Assembly: GCA_035610365.1 (NCBI GenBank)
Contig: CM069435.1
Location: 69,561,389-69,625,388 of the forward strand
Direction of reading: 5' to 3'
DNA length: 64,000 nucleotides
Source: Aquatica leii
Lineage: Eukaryota; Arthropoda; Insecta; Coleoptera; Lampyridae
The position numbers were made by a program, and so were the translations under genes. Shown here piece after piece: positions 11,691-22,836 of the stretch (position 1 is the stretch's first letter; each line of letters starts with the position of its first letter). Below the pieces are notes generated by a model. The model did no database searches. It saw only the letters and a program-made list of their open reading frames with translations, and was not told the origin of the DNA.

Positions 11691-12360
11691 AACAATAACA
11701 ATTTGTAGTTATTTGTTTTGTTCGTAACTAATCCAACTTGATTAAAAAATCTTAAATACGGTTTTTGTAAATGTTTTTCTATGAGAATCTTATTTCATAA
11801 ATACTTTGAAAATTCCTTGTGCAGTTTTCCGGAAAATCAAGATTAAAGTTTTTAAATCGTCGCCATTTTGAAAATGTAGACAATAGTTTAAGTATGGAAA
11901 ATGGACGAACTAATGACTCATTGTACCCCCTTAACAAGTGCAATAACTGTATTTCTCATTCCAGGTATTTTGTTTTTTTGTTAGAGGAATTAATATTTCT
12001 TACTCTAGTAGAACAAATCCGTTTTTTTATTGTTACAAATTTGTTTTTTCAAAAACAGTGAACGTTTTAAATTTTGGAACAAAAATGTTTTATAATCAGT
12101 ATAAGAACGTGAAATGTTCGCATACAACAAAACGAATTGGATTCGTTTAATAAATATCTTTACGATTCGTTGGGAGCGTGTCACGTTGGTGTTGAATAAA
12201 AAACAATTTTGGAAAGTAAAATAAAATGATGTTTTTTTTAAATCAATTAAAATGTTGGTACTTGAATGACATTTGTTGTATTTTTTAGAGAATACCGTTG
12301 AACATTAATGACTTATTAGTTTTTAATTAAAGCGGCGGTGATTGTTTGACAAGTTTTTAG
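11691..12360. other. AT-rich spacer, nothing recognised
   Basis: Only noise-level open frames were seen. It may contain the missing 5' end of the reversed mariner. Confidence 0.5.
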
Positions 12361-12430
12361 TGGCAGCTACGGGATTTGAACTAAGCACCCTCGGCGTAAT
12401 GGGAAACTATTGGACACTCTACACCACGAC
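12361..12430 (-). repeat. tRNA-like pseudogene or tRNA-derived SINE head
   Basis: On the minus strand a 70-base stretch begins GTCGTGGTGTAGAGTG, resembling a box A. It carries GTTCAAATCCCG as a box B / T-arm near its end and finishes with CTGCCA. Length and box spacing fit a tRNA, but the acceptor stem pairs poorly and the T-stem does not close, so it is not a working tRNA gene. A tRNA-derived SINE or a tRNA pseudogene are the two readings. No second copy was found in this window. Confidence 0.4.
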
Positions 12431-13130
12431 GTATTGCTTGTAAATTACTTAGTTAAAGTATCACATTCGTACGTTTTTGTTTGAAATTTCAATAAGCAAA
12501 AAATACTTTTTTATACAAAACAAATTTTACATTTTTTTAACTTATAGAAGAAAACTATATAAAATTTGCATTTTCTAAAAATTTTACGACAAAGATTTTA
12601 AACGTAATGACAAGACACAAATAATTTTTTTCAGCTGTTTACGGCAGATTTGTAGGTTAGAATCTTTAAACAGTGTTTAAAATAAAGTTTTTTGTTGGAG
12701 TCGAAAATATTATTTATCTTGTAGTTTTTCGATAAACTGGAAATCAAATTTTTTTTAAAGTAAATGAGGTAAATATATAAGTTTTTTACGCTGAAAATAC
12801 GTTTTTGATTTGTTTTGAGTGGCTTTGTTTTACTAGCGTAGTAGGTAAACTGATATAGGTCTTTACAAAACATTTTAAATTTGCAGATTTATTATTTATT
12901 ACGATCATCTTGCATTTTAGAAAAACTTAAAAACTGTAAGGATTGAGTTAACCTGTTTTTTAAGCTTTGGTAAAGTCCTCTCGTTTCGAACATTCATATT
13001 TAAGGTAATTAAATATTAAAATTAAAGTGTTCAGTTTTTTTTCAGAATGCAGTACTTCGATTTACTGTATTTCGTTTTAATGTATTTTGCATATTTTTTC
13101 TAAAGATCAATTGAGACAATATCCACATGG
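12431..13130. other. AT-rich spacer, nothing recognised
   Basis: The minus-strand open frame 12873-12631 is lysine-, asparagine- and phenylalanine-rich as expected from AT-rich noise. Confidence 0.5.
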
Positions 13131-13345
13131 TTGATACAAACGTTTTGTATTTCACATATATTACACGTACTTCATTTATACTTCATATACTTCACTTATA
13201 CTTCGTATACTTTCAGTATTTCACTGCTAATTGATGTACTTCATCAGTACTTCAGCTACTTCATATCAAGACTTTATGTACTTCATCATGATTGTACACT
13301 AAACTTCACCAGTGGTTTACCCCTCATGTGTAACGCTCGTAACTC
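13131..13345 (+). repeat. TACTTCA-type degenerate tandem repeat plus unique arm, copy 2
   Basis: From 13150 to 13290 variants of TACTTCATATACTTCA follow each other with irregular spacing. They are followed by AGTGGTTTACCCCTCATGTG, the same arm seen inverted at 9610-9670. The apparent open frame across it is produced by the repeat and has no family resemblance. Confidence 0.55.
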
Positions 13346-13810
13346 GACCAAAAATCATTCTGTTTTGCAGTATGTTGTTCTAAGCTTGTGTTTAATTACA
13401 AAAATGTTCCATAAAAGATTAAAAGAGACAATTAAAGAACAGAAAAAAAGACTGCAACAAATGGAAGAGAAATAATTTTATAGAGGCCAGACATATTTAA
13501 AAAAAAACGAAAGAAAAAACCATCTAAATTCAACATGAAAAGAGTTTAATGCACAGATGAAAAAAAAATAATTAAAAGAGACCAAAAATAATACATGTAC
13601 AATATTTCCAAAAAAAAACAGAACTTCCGCACAATAGCGAAAAAGCATAACACAGATGCATTCAATACACCGCAGATAAAGTAATCGATATTGTAAACCG
13701 CCTTTGACATTTTTTGCACACTTGTCAACATAAACGTCAAATTAATTTTGAGAGGTTTGGAGACTTTGGAGGCTTTCTAGTCTCTGTTCGAGCAATAAAA
13801 TGTTCTATTC

Positions 13811-13921
13811 AACTCGTTCCTGTCTAAATTGGACGTTTTTTTTCCCTCGAGGACTCGTTTCCCTCGGGTTTAAAAATGGTTTCTTGGGAAGAAAAGCGTC
13901 CAATTTACACAAGAACTCGTT
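13811..13921. repeat. Foldback hairpin with 25-base arms
   Basis: The left arm 13811-13835 ends TGTCTAAATTGGACG and the right arm 13897-13921 begins CGTCCAATTTACACA; they are inverted complements with few mismatches. The loop holds two CCCTCG-type words (CCCTCGAGGACTCG and CCCTCGGG). It lies just before a LINE fragment. It may be a small foldback or MITE-like element; no target duplication was found. Confidence 0.6.
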
Positions 13922-13939
13922 AAATAAACTACTATTCAA

Positions 13940-14135
13940 CTACCAACACAAATATAGAATAACGAACAAATTTCTAGCGAATTGTGAAAACTACAAGGAA
14001 ATCACCTTACTGAACATTGCATATAAGATATTTTCATCTTAATAAATAAAAAATTAATCAAAAACACGGAGACACAACTGGAAGAATATCAATATAGTTT
14101 TAGAAAAAAAAAATTCGCCACAGCCCAATCAGCAT
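13940..14135 (+). pseudogene. LINE reverse transcriptase finger-domain fragment
   Basis: The translation reads NCENYKEITLLNIAYKIFSS (about 13980-14039) and, after a one-base frame change, LINKKLIKNTETQLEEYQYS and FRKKK. This is the NYRGI-LLN...YK-i-rL....E..QyGFR block of LINE reverse transcriptases. Only about 60 residues survive, with no upstream endonuclease and no downstream catalytic motif. The sharp left boundary, close to the hairpin at 13811-13921, suggests that one insertion interrupted the other. Confidence 0.75.
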
Positions 14136-14139
14136 TGGT

Positions 14140-15450
14140 ATCAATGTACTGACATCCGAGTGTCACTTTAATGAAAATATTTTGATACAAAATTATTGGT
14201 ACGATTTTCATAGCTAATAGATAGCTTGGTGGTTTGTATACGCTGCTGTCGTTGTCAATGCATCATTCTGTTATAAATTCAACGCAAAAACTTAAACGCT
14301 CAAAACATCAATTTAGTTCATACAAAAACGTTATACATACTTTTTTATATTGGTCATTTTGCAAACGTTGCATAATATTTTTCTCGGCAATTATTAATCT
14401 GAAGATGGCAATTTATTTACTACTAGGACAGGAATCGAATTTGTGTAGTTATCCATTTAATTTATTGTGTATTTTAGGCATAAAAATAATAAAATAATAA
14501 TTCAACGTCGTAGAATAATAATAATTATTAAAGGTTAATAGATACAATTTTAGACATAAAAGTTTCACCATAGAACATATTAATAATTTTTTATGGTAAA
14601 TGGTGTACATAAAAAAATATTAAGATATAATTTCATTTTATTTTGGCGGTATTATAAAGTAATCAGCATAATTTGCCGCATCCTCCTACGCACCGAAACC
14701 TTACGAAGAATGTCCGTTTTTTCCGATGAACGTTATTATACATGTTATATTATTACTATACACGTGGTATAACCTCAGTTTTTTTTGTTACTTTAAATGC
14801 TTGTTAAAACGATGTCTACTGCCATATAAAAGTTTAAAATATTGTATTCCAATATGTAATTTGTACTTACAGTGTTTTTTTATAAGTTTAGATCTTCATT
14901 AAACATAGTAAAGTTAAAAAATATAATCATTATTTATACTGTGCATATTTGTATTAATCAACATGGGAGCATATAATTTAAATAATACAAATTTGATAAC
15001 AGAATGATGGATTAATTATGTTATGTGATATGATTTTGGCATCACAGTCACATTCAGCTTTCTTATAGATGGTATCATTTTGATGCCTCCAAAATGATAG
15101 TGACAGTTTATAGATACCGATATCATGCGGAATTTTCGACACAAATTTTGTATGAAAAAAGTGGCCAAAATGATGACTAATTAACATCCGAGAATTGATT
15201 TATTTATTTACTTTATTTATAGAATTCTAATAAGTTTTTCAAAACTTGAAACAAAAACAGATAACATAATCAATAATTGACATGAAAACACCAGGCAGCA
15301 ATCATGACGGATGGAGTAGGAACTACAATTTTGACATTAATCTAGGTACAGGACAAGAAAATTAGATACAGTAATTAAAGAATGCAAATTCACAGAAACA
15401 ATTATTAATAAAATTATATGCGTACGCAGACAATGGGCCGAACTAATAAA
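14140..15450. other. AT-rich spacer, nothing recognised
   Basis: Open frames at 14234-14497 and 15187-14978 show no family features. No repeats shared with other parts were seen. Confidence 0.5.
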
Positions 15451-15454
15451 AGAA

Positions 15455-15572
15455 AGGATATGCTTATACTTGCAAATTTTGGAAGAAATCTTTTAGGTTA
15501 TATTCATAATAATTTCAAGCAAAATCTTACATTTTATAGTATAAGCATATCCTCCTTATACTCGCGTATAAG
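15455..15572. repeat. Two adjacent inverted repeats
   Basis: AGGATATGCTTATACT at 15455-15470 is repeated inverted as AGTATAAGCATATCCT at 15538-15553, with a loop of about 67 bases. Directly after comes a short palindrome, CTTATACTCGCGTATAAG, at 15555-15572. Function unknown; it may be a small foldback element next to the Harbinger relic. Confidence 0.55.
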
Positions 15573-16162
15573 TAAATGGGTTTTTATAATGTTTGCCTTT
15601 TGCTTTATATTAGAAGCATATACATCAAAAATTGTGTGTGGTCAGTAGCAAACTCAAGTTTCTAGTAAAAGACTGTTTTCGGCTATTTGTCAAACCAACT
15701 TTGCGATGGCAGATGTTGTGCACCTCAGGGAAGTTAAACATTACAAGCCCCGCTTACCTACACTTCTAACTGATTTTAAAGTTTTATTCCGTTTTGAAGA
15801 ACAAAATGTACAGTGGCTTGCGAATAGATTTTTATGAACAAATGACGAGATTTGTAAAGGCGCTTTGTCCCCCGTTCATAAAATAAAAATATGTTTGCGC
15901 TATCTAAGTGATCCCGGTTATCAAAAAGGTATCGGGCAAGAACTTGGAGTGAGCCAAGCAACAGTATCGCGAACCGTGCATGAAGTGGTTGACAAAATTA
16001 TTGCCCAATCAATTGAATGGTTACAATTTCCAGAAACCAACAAACAAATTATGTATGCCAAATAGTTGTGATAAACCAAGTACATGTTTCCTACAGCAAT
16101 GGGTGTTATTGATTGTACCCATATAAAAATACTGAAACCAAATCGCCATGAAGATGAATAAC

Positions 16163-16610
16163 CATACTAAGATAAGAACGCCTTCCGGGTTTGGACCGTG
16201 TCAATGTTGTAACCGAAGTTGCCAACGTTTCGCCCACTTTCGTAAGGGGCTTGTGAACTTGTGAACCAAGCCAGATTTTAAACTCCATAGAAACTCTATG
16301 GAGTTTAGAATCTGGCTTTGTTCACAAGTTGATTACTTAACTCTGTAGTGGTTCTTTGTTAGATTTTCGTTTGCTTTTTCAAGTTTATCGTTTTCTTTCT
16401 TACCTTTTCTGAGTTTAGAATCTGGCTTGGTTCACAAGTTGATTACCTAACTTTTAAGAAGTGTTTAGTTAGATTTCGGTTGCTTGTTTGAGTTCTTCGA
16501 TTTCTCTCACGCCCTGATGAAGCCCCTTACGAAAGTGGGCAAAACGTTGGCAACTTTGGTTACAACATTGACACGGTCCAAACCCGAAAGACGTTCTTAT
16601 CTTAGTATAG
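16163..16610. mobile_element. Foldback insertion with PLE-tail-like inverted arms and direct repeats
   Basis: The left arm (about 16165-16252) and right arm (about 16520-16608) are inverted complements nearly 90 bases long, containing TTTGGACCGTGTCAATGTTG on the left and its complement on the right. Between them two direct repeats start GAGTTTAGAATCTGGCTT (about 16298 and 16410), and a partial inverted copy lies at 16249-16287. The element sits inside the Harbinger gene, so it is the younger insertion. The right arm continues a CTGATGA...AAAAC motif, which suggests two Penelope-like retroelement tails joined head to head. That assignment is an inference; no target duplication was resolved. 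Confidence 0.6.
16514..16550 (+). ncRNA. Hammerhead-ribozyme-like core (degenerate) in the foldback element
   Basis: CTGATGA at 16514-16520 is followed by AGCCCCTTACGAAAGTGGGC, able to form a short stem, and then AAAACG. The hammerhead consensus is CUGAUGA, stem II, GAAA. The inverted copy in the left arm reads GGGCGAAACG on the minus strand (complement of 16227-16236) but lacks CTGATGA. So neither copy keeps both halves intact. Hammerhead motifs are known from Penelope-like elements. Cleavage site and stems I and III were not resolved. Confidence 0.35.
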
Positions 16611-16914
16611 ACTCCTATCGTGAAAGCCTTCGCTATTACAAAGGTAAACTAACTTTGAATGTGCAAGCCACTTGCAATGCCAAATAAATTTTTACTAACG
16701 TTTACGTTAATTGGCCTGGATCTGTTCAGGATTGTAGAATATGGAAAGATTCGCAGATTAGATCAAAATTGCAAAATAAAGCAAATGTTGTGCTACTTGG
16801 AGATGATGAATATCGAATAGAGCCATGCCTCATGACTTCATTTAGAAATCTTGCTTCTGGTGCGGAGCAAAATTATAATAATTTCTTAAAAAAAGAGAGA
16901 GCAGTAGAACTAAC

Positions 16915-17280
16915 CGTTGTAGTTCTTTAGTAGTTAGTACTCTTGTTTCATCCGTTTCATATTTATCAGTCGACATTTTTGGTTTTGGTGGCAACAACGT
17001 GCCAAAGCTGATATTTTGAGATCTTAAGCTTTTGCGGTTTTTATCGTTTAGGTTATAAGCGACTTACAGCTTAAACCGCGTCGTAATAGAACACCCAGAC
17101 TTTTAAGCTTGGTTGTAGATTTTCCTTGTGAGACAAAACAAAGAGATGAACTTGACTTTTGGCGTCTTCTTCGTTTGTAAACCCACACAAACTGACTTTT
17201 CGTAATAAATTGCAGCTTGCAAATCTAAATTGTCTCTGATGACATCAGTTTTGACTCAAAAGGAAAAACTAGAACCAAGT
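16915..17280 (-). repeat. Penelope-like element 3' tail, reversed
   Basis: The minus strand of this stretch matches the sequence downstream of the GIY-YIG endonuclease at 28680-28860. Shared blocks in order: GCAAGCTGCAAT, CGAAAcGTCAGTTTGT, GGGTTcACAAAC, TTCtaCTtcTTGTTTT, CTCtCAAGGA and ACGACGCGGTcTAAGC. It therefore belongs to the same PLE family. It carries no coding part and abuts the broken end of the Harbinger gene. Confidence 0.7.
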
Positions 17281-17479
17281 CTAAAAAAATTTCATAAAAC
17301 CGAAAATATTAAATTACAATTTAAAAAGATGTTTTGTGCTAATTTAACACGACTGTTCAAAAATAATTATAAGAGATCTTTTAATAACTAATATAGTAAA
17401 AAAAATATGGATGACATCATTAAACGGTTTTGTTTTTAGAACCTCTTATATATTGCGTTTACATGTGTGGATCAATTTT

Positions 17480-20245
17480 GTAATTATAGATTATAGAAGA
17501 TGACTGGTCCTCACATGGCGCCCAATTCTAACTTATGACTCCAAATGCCACGCCATGGACAACTGCATCGATCTACAGGCTAAACTAAGTTGAGGATACC
17601 CAAATATGATAAATAAATATCGACAGCATCTGGCCCAAAGTGGACGACTGTCAACAGCGTCTGTACTCCAAGTAAGAGCGACTGAAACTATAGTTAGAAA
17701 AGCAAGGAGAAACTACTTTATATACCTTCCCCAAGACATCATAATGCACACACAAAACCAAATAAAGCCCCTCAGTCCCAAGAACCCCTCAAATGGGGAG
17801 AGGGTGCTAATTATCCCCCTGTGTTCCAAACAACTCGTCAAAATGAACCACAAGAATTGATACCTGAAATGACAAAGCATGTACCAACCTGGAAAAGCCG
17901 CAAAAAGCAAAACGACTTCAAATCGGTATAATAGGATGCAGTGAGACAAGATGGCCAAATTCAGATCACCGCACCTTATATATTGCTCCGGAGACAATGA
18001 TATTACTAAAAACAAAAACAGAGTAACTATAATTCTTAATAATCAAACCAATGTAATCGTGAAAGGATTTTATCCCTATTTCAAGTAGAGTTGCATTAAT
18101 CAAGATCAAAACAAAACCCTTTGATCTAAACATTATACAGACATACGCACCGACGTCTGAAAACAATAAAGCAAATATAGAAGAGTGCTCTCAAACACAC
18201 AAAGAAAGAAAAATTTGTCATTTTGGGAGACGTGAATGCCAGTGTAGGAGATTTTTTACTCGGAGTAAGAAATTATAAAGGAGAACGATTAATAGAATTA
18301 TGTCAGGAAATTGACTTAAATCATTAAAACTGATAAGCAGACGATATCGCAATGCAGACATTCCATCAGTTCACAACCTGTTGTTAGCGAGTACTAAACT
18401 ACGTCTAAAGAAAATAGTAAAGAAAATGCCCCCAAGAGGTGCTGATGTACAGAAACTCAAAGAAGACAATGCACTCCAGCAAACCAAAGAAAGGAGAAAC
18501 AATGAACTCAAAACTGTATCAGAATATAAAAACCATGAAACAGAAATAGAAGAACACTGGAATAAAATTAAAATATCTATAACCTCAGTAGATAGATACC
18601 AGCCTGAAACTTATGAAAAAAACAAAACAACAAAGAAACAGAAATAGTGAGTAATACAAAGAACTACACAAAAGAGTATTAAAAGCAATTAGAGAAGCTA
18701 AAGAACGATGCTTACAGGACAAATGTATGGAAATCGAAATATTACAAGCAAAACATGATAGCTTCAATCTCCATAAGAAAATAAAAGAAGCAACAGGAAG
18801 ATACCAAAAAAGGGACAAGGAATAATAATCTTGGACTCGGAAAATAACATAATTATCGAAATTGACGAAAAAATTCACAAGATGGAAGCCATACATGGAC
18901 ATACTGTTCGGAGACGAAAACGCTGGTACCGTGACTACAGCGATCAACGGGGAGAAGCCCACTATCACACAAGCGAAAGTAGAGTCAGCTATCAAAAGGC
19001 TGAAAAACAACAAAACTCCCGGACCAAACCAGAAACATGGAGAAATTCTCAAACTGCTTGACACAAAACAAATAAAATTGTTGACCACCCGCTTTAACAA
19101 ACACTACCTAAACAGTCAAATACTAAATGATTGACTACTGTCAACATTCATCCGAATTACCATAAAGACGAATACAACTAATTGCTCCGACCATAGAATG
19201 ATCAGTTTGATGAGCCACGCCCTAAAAGCTTTCCTTAACATTATTAAAGCACGAGTATATAGAAAATTCGATGAAAACACTTAGCGACACTCAATTTGGC
19301 AGAGAGGGAGGCCTTGTTCTCTATACAAATCCTGATTCAACAACCATGCGACATCAACGCAGACGATTTGGCATGCTTCATAGACTTCGAGAATGCCTTT
19401 GACAAAGTCCAACATAGTAAACTCATCTCAATTCTACGTCAGTCGGGCATCGAAGATAGAGATGTAAAGATAATATCAAAGCTATACCTACAACAAAAGG
19501 CCAATGTACGAGTCGAGAACGAGACATAAAAAGAGTTTTACATAACAAAAAAAGTACGTCAAGGTTGTACACTGCCACCTATTCAATGTACACTCAGAAC
19601 ATCTATATAAAGAAGCACTGTACAACATAGAAGATAAAATAATAAACAACTGAAGATCATAGAGCGTGTAAGATCTACCTGCAACGTATATGGTAATCTA
19701 CAGTTTACAATGACCGAGACAGTCACATATCTGGGCTGCACTTCGAAAAAGCAAGAAGTACATTTAATAAGATGCGCAAACCACTCTGCAACTTATCCCT
19801 CGATATCCACACTCAAATCAAAATATTGAGATGCTGTGAAGCGTAGACTCTTACCGATGCGTCATGTAAATGCAGGATGCATTCGGGAAGAGGTGGCGGT
19901 ACCGCATGCTTAGAGTCCCATGGGTAAACAACGTATCAAACAAGACCATCTTGCAACGGATCAGTAGAGGACTAGAATATCTTAGAAATACAAAACGTAG
20001 AAAACTGTAGTACTTTAGATATCATGCGCAATAAAAAATATCGCCTACTTTAGCTTATCCTTCAAGAGAAAAAGAGGGTAGGAGATCAGCAGGACGCAAA
20101 AGACTATCGTAGCTACAACCTGCGAACATGTACTGGAATTACATCAACAGTTCTATTCAGAGCGACAGTGAACATAGTAACATGGTCCAATGTGATAGCC
20201 AAAATCCACAGAGGATAGGCACTTTAAGAAGATTTTGAAATGGTA
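17480..20245 (+). mobile_element. APE-type LINE (non-LTR retrotransposon), long but decayed
   Basis: The order of blocks fits one element copied by target-primed reverse transcription. Endonuclease (about 17900-18260): LQIGIIGCSETRWPNSD, NIIQTYAPTSENNKAN, and FVILGDVNASVGDF (about 18213). Linker with coiled charged residues (18380-18830). Reverse transcriptase: EKPTITQAKVESAIKRLKNN and KTPGPN (18950-19025), LMSHALKAFLNII (about 19210), ALFSIQILIQ, then CFIDFENAFDKVQHSKLI (about 19375-19430) with the first catalytic aspartates, and VRQGCTLP (about 19555). The YADD block that should follow is deleted. The C-terminal region includes VTYLGCTSKK (about 19725), RMLRVPWVNNVSNKTIL (about 19905) and a GRKR stretch near 20090. 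At least six frame changes and many stops are present. The 5' part (17480-17900) may be untranslated leader. No clear poly(A) or target duplication. Confidence 0.82.
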
Positions 20246-20582
20246 ATGCTAATTGAATTTTGTCGAGAAAAAAAAACAAATATTCTAACTATAATTAATT
20301 CATATTTTTTTAAAACATCGCACTTAAAATTCGCATATAAATTAGAAAGTAACATCTGAACTTCAAAAAAAGAGTGTTTTCGTGTAGATTAAAATTAAAG
20401 TGCAAAATAAAACCCTTATGCAACTTTTTTCTTTTGATCTTATTTGCAAAGCAAATTATTCTATAGAGACAAAAATCGAAGTACGCAGTGATTGCAAGTT
20501 GTTGTTGATATCAAATTAAGTTTAACTTGAGCCAAAAATAAGTACTCAAAGGTATGAAAAGGAACACAAAAAAAAATTAAAA

Positions 20583-22836
20583 TTAAATCTTATTGAATTT
20601 CAGCATGATAGATCTAGACTTCAGTCTTGATCGAATGTAGCCATCTCTTTCTAAGTCTCCTACAGCTGCCGCAGCTTCTGTCGCCAAACGGGCGCATCGT
20701 TCGACGGCTTGAGAGTGACACACTAGTTTGGGAAACGTTATCAATATCATTTCTTCTTTGTTAGTTCAGTAATTTTTAATTTCGGCTGTTGTAAGAGATC
20801 TTGTTAAGGGGGGTTCAATATTTTTAAACGACTGATAATTTATCATGTCGTAGTATTCTTGGGCGTTAAAATTTAAGACAGGAACTTTAAACTGGCGTAT
20901 TGAGTTAGACTTCTCTTGCTCTCTTGCGCGTATTATTCGACAAAGGGTAACTTTCCGAATGATTGGTCTTTTATCTTTGATCACGGCCAATAATATGTTC
21001 TCCGGGTGCGCGAAATATGCGTTTCTTTGGATAACTGGATCAACTACATCCTTCAAATGTTTTGGAAGATACCTAGTTAATGAAATGAGTTTCCACAAGT
21101 GTCTTGGACCTTCCCAGCAAGCTGATTTAACTTTAATCCTAAACCAGACCGGTGGATACGCATTTACTACGTACGTAGCTAAAATGATGATATTTTGTGA
21201 GGGTTCATTTGAGGAGACATATAAACAAAGTATTCGACTAGCAGTTGTGAGCCAGCGAGAGTGTGATATTGGCCCAGGTTGAATATTGGCCAGATCATTA
21301 CTGCATTCACCTGATGTAACAGCGAGAACCATTTTATACAAATATTTCTGATCGTTACTTAGTTCCTTTAAATCAATTTCCGACAGGAAAGATCCTTCAT
21401 GTCCTTCAATCGGTTTAAATTTTATAACGGGCAAAGCGCATTTTTTTTAAGCTATACCAATTGGCCCACCAAATGACTTAGGACCATGTGTTGCGCCGTC
21501 TAAACTAGTGAAGAGATGTCTCAGCGGAAGTTCATTCGTGTGCACGAACCAATGGAGGGATTTGTTGTAATGGAGCTCTAACTTCCTTATCACACCATTT
21601 CCGTATCCGGTATTAACGTTTGTACCATCACATCCTATTGCAATTAGTTCTTGAGTGTCATATTGTTTCAGTAAACAGTAATCCGTAATAGCTTTTGAAA
21701 TACTAAAAGCATGTCCTGATGTAGGAGTAACATATCCTAAATATTCGGAATTTGGTTCCTGAAGGATCACAATATGTTCTTCAATAGCTGTTACTGGATG
21801 ATGTACTCCATCTTTTATAATAGTTTTTCCTTCTGTCAAAATAGATCGATCTTAGTATTAAATTTTCTCCACCATCAGATTGGAATTTACTCCTACATTT
21901 TTGTTTCTCACGTCTTATTTTACTACGATCGATAACAGACGCTGTATCGTTTGCAGTAACAATACCTAAATTTTGTAGTAACGCAGAAGAAACAGCAGCA
22001 GCACTACGGTCGGAAAGACCCCATCGATCACATTCTCGAGCTACTGTTGGCAGAGTTTTACGCATTTAGGCATATGTTATTGTTTATGAAGCACGAGATT
22101 TGTTGGAAATCCCAGATGAAGTAGAGGGAGTGTTATTATCTTCCAATAAAGGCAAGTCTAAATCTACAGTATGATCATCTGACAAACTATCGCCTAACTC
22201 TACGGATCTGTTGATTCTTTCTTTATCGGGTTTGTCAAATTTCTGCACTTTAGAACTGTTGGCTTCTTGTAGTGACTTTTCTTGTTTCAGTTTTCTTTTT
22301 TCCCGTTCTTGTAGCTGCTTAGTCATTTTGTTATCAATATTTCTTATCATCATTTTTTTGATAGTTCTTTGGTCAGTTAGAAACACTCTCTCCATTACAG
22401 CAACTTTTTTGTTTTTTTCGCAAATGCTTTTTTAGTAAGTTTTACATTTGAAAGATGCAATGTCGAACAAAACTTTCGATTTATCTTTAAACTCTTCAAT
22501 TTTCTTTATAAAACTGGGAACATTGGATCGTTGTTTGAAGGGTTTCATGAGATTTCTGTATTTACAGTGGTAATCACGGATCCTTTCAATAATACGTTCA
22601 GTAGATATTATAAGTATTAACGCTTTCTTCCAAAGTATCTCGAGAGAAAGGGCGATAATTTTGACTACTTCTGAAAACGTTGGCTCTTTTAACTGACCTT
22701 CCCATTTCAAATTGTTACGAGTAAATATATATTGTCGCAATATATCACCATATGTGGGTAAAACATTTTCATTAAATGGTACTCCAACTCCAAATAATGG
22801 ACAATTACAGTCTTTTGCACGTGTTAAAGTTGCCAT
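20583..22836 (-). pseudogene. Transposase-like gene of an unassigned, multicopy invertebrate family
   Basis: Starting with ATG at 22836 (MATLTRAKDCNCPLFGVGVP), one frame runs to about 21840, broken only by stops at 22432, 22084 and 22066. After one frame change at about 21840-21865 a second single frame runs to the natural end at 20583, interrupted by stops at 21447 and 20766. Total about 750 codons. Features: VFLTDQRTIKKMMIRNID then lysine-rich and acidic linkers; LPTVARECDRWGLSDRSAAA; IAIGCDGTNVNTGYGNGV (about 21620); LHWFVHTNELPLRHL (about 21545); HSRWLTTASRILCLYVSS (about 21250); VVDPVIQRNAYFAHPENILL (about 21020); and a C-terminal CHSQAVERCARLATEAAAAV that lies after the 20766 stop. I recall the same block order in many uncharacterised arthropod and cnidarian proteins. 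The D-G-T and R-W blocks hint at a hAT-like RNase H fold, which is inference. Confidence 0.7.

Larger units (their letters stand above)
15706..16912 (+). pseudogene. PIF/Harbinger transposase (HARBI1-like), split by a foldback insertion
   Basis: The chosen start is the ATG at 15706 (MADVVHLREVKHYKPRLP). One reading frame, broken by in-frame stops, continues through CLRYLSDPGYQKGIGQELGV and SQATVSRTVHEVVDKI, the helix-turn-helix region of Harbinger transposases. It then reaches MGVIDCTHIKI (about 16100), which carries the first catalytic D. At about 16163 the gene is interrupted by the 450-base foldback insertion (separate entry). It resumes at about 16612 with KLTLNVQATCNA, then VNWPGSVQDCRIW (about 16705), which contains the second D, and LLGDDEYRIEPCLMTSF and EQNYNNFLKKERAVE near the third acidic residue. 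It stops at about 16912 where a reversed PLE tail begins, so the C terminus is missing. DDE nuclease of cut-and-paste type; dead here. Confidence 0.85.

Noticed and set aside
12631-12873. 80-codon minus-strand open frame
   Set aside because: Composition (K, N, F, Y, I) is what AT-rich noise gives; no motif.
13131-13475. 114-codon open frame
   Set aside because: Created by the TACTTCA tandem repeat; no protein-like composition.
18585-19100. 171-codon minus-strand open frame over the LINE
   Set aside because: Antisense shadow of LINE coding sequence; the plus strand carries the recognisable endonuclease and RT blocks.
20959-21282. 107-codon plus-strand open frame
   Set aside because: Shadow of the minus-strand transposase-like pseudogene.
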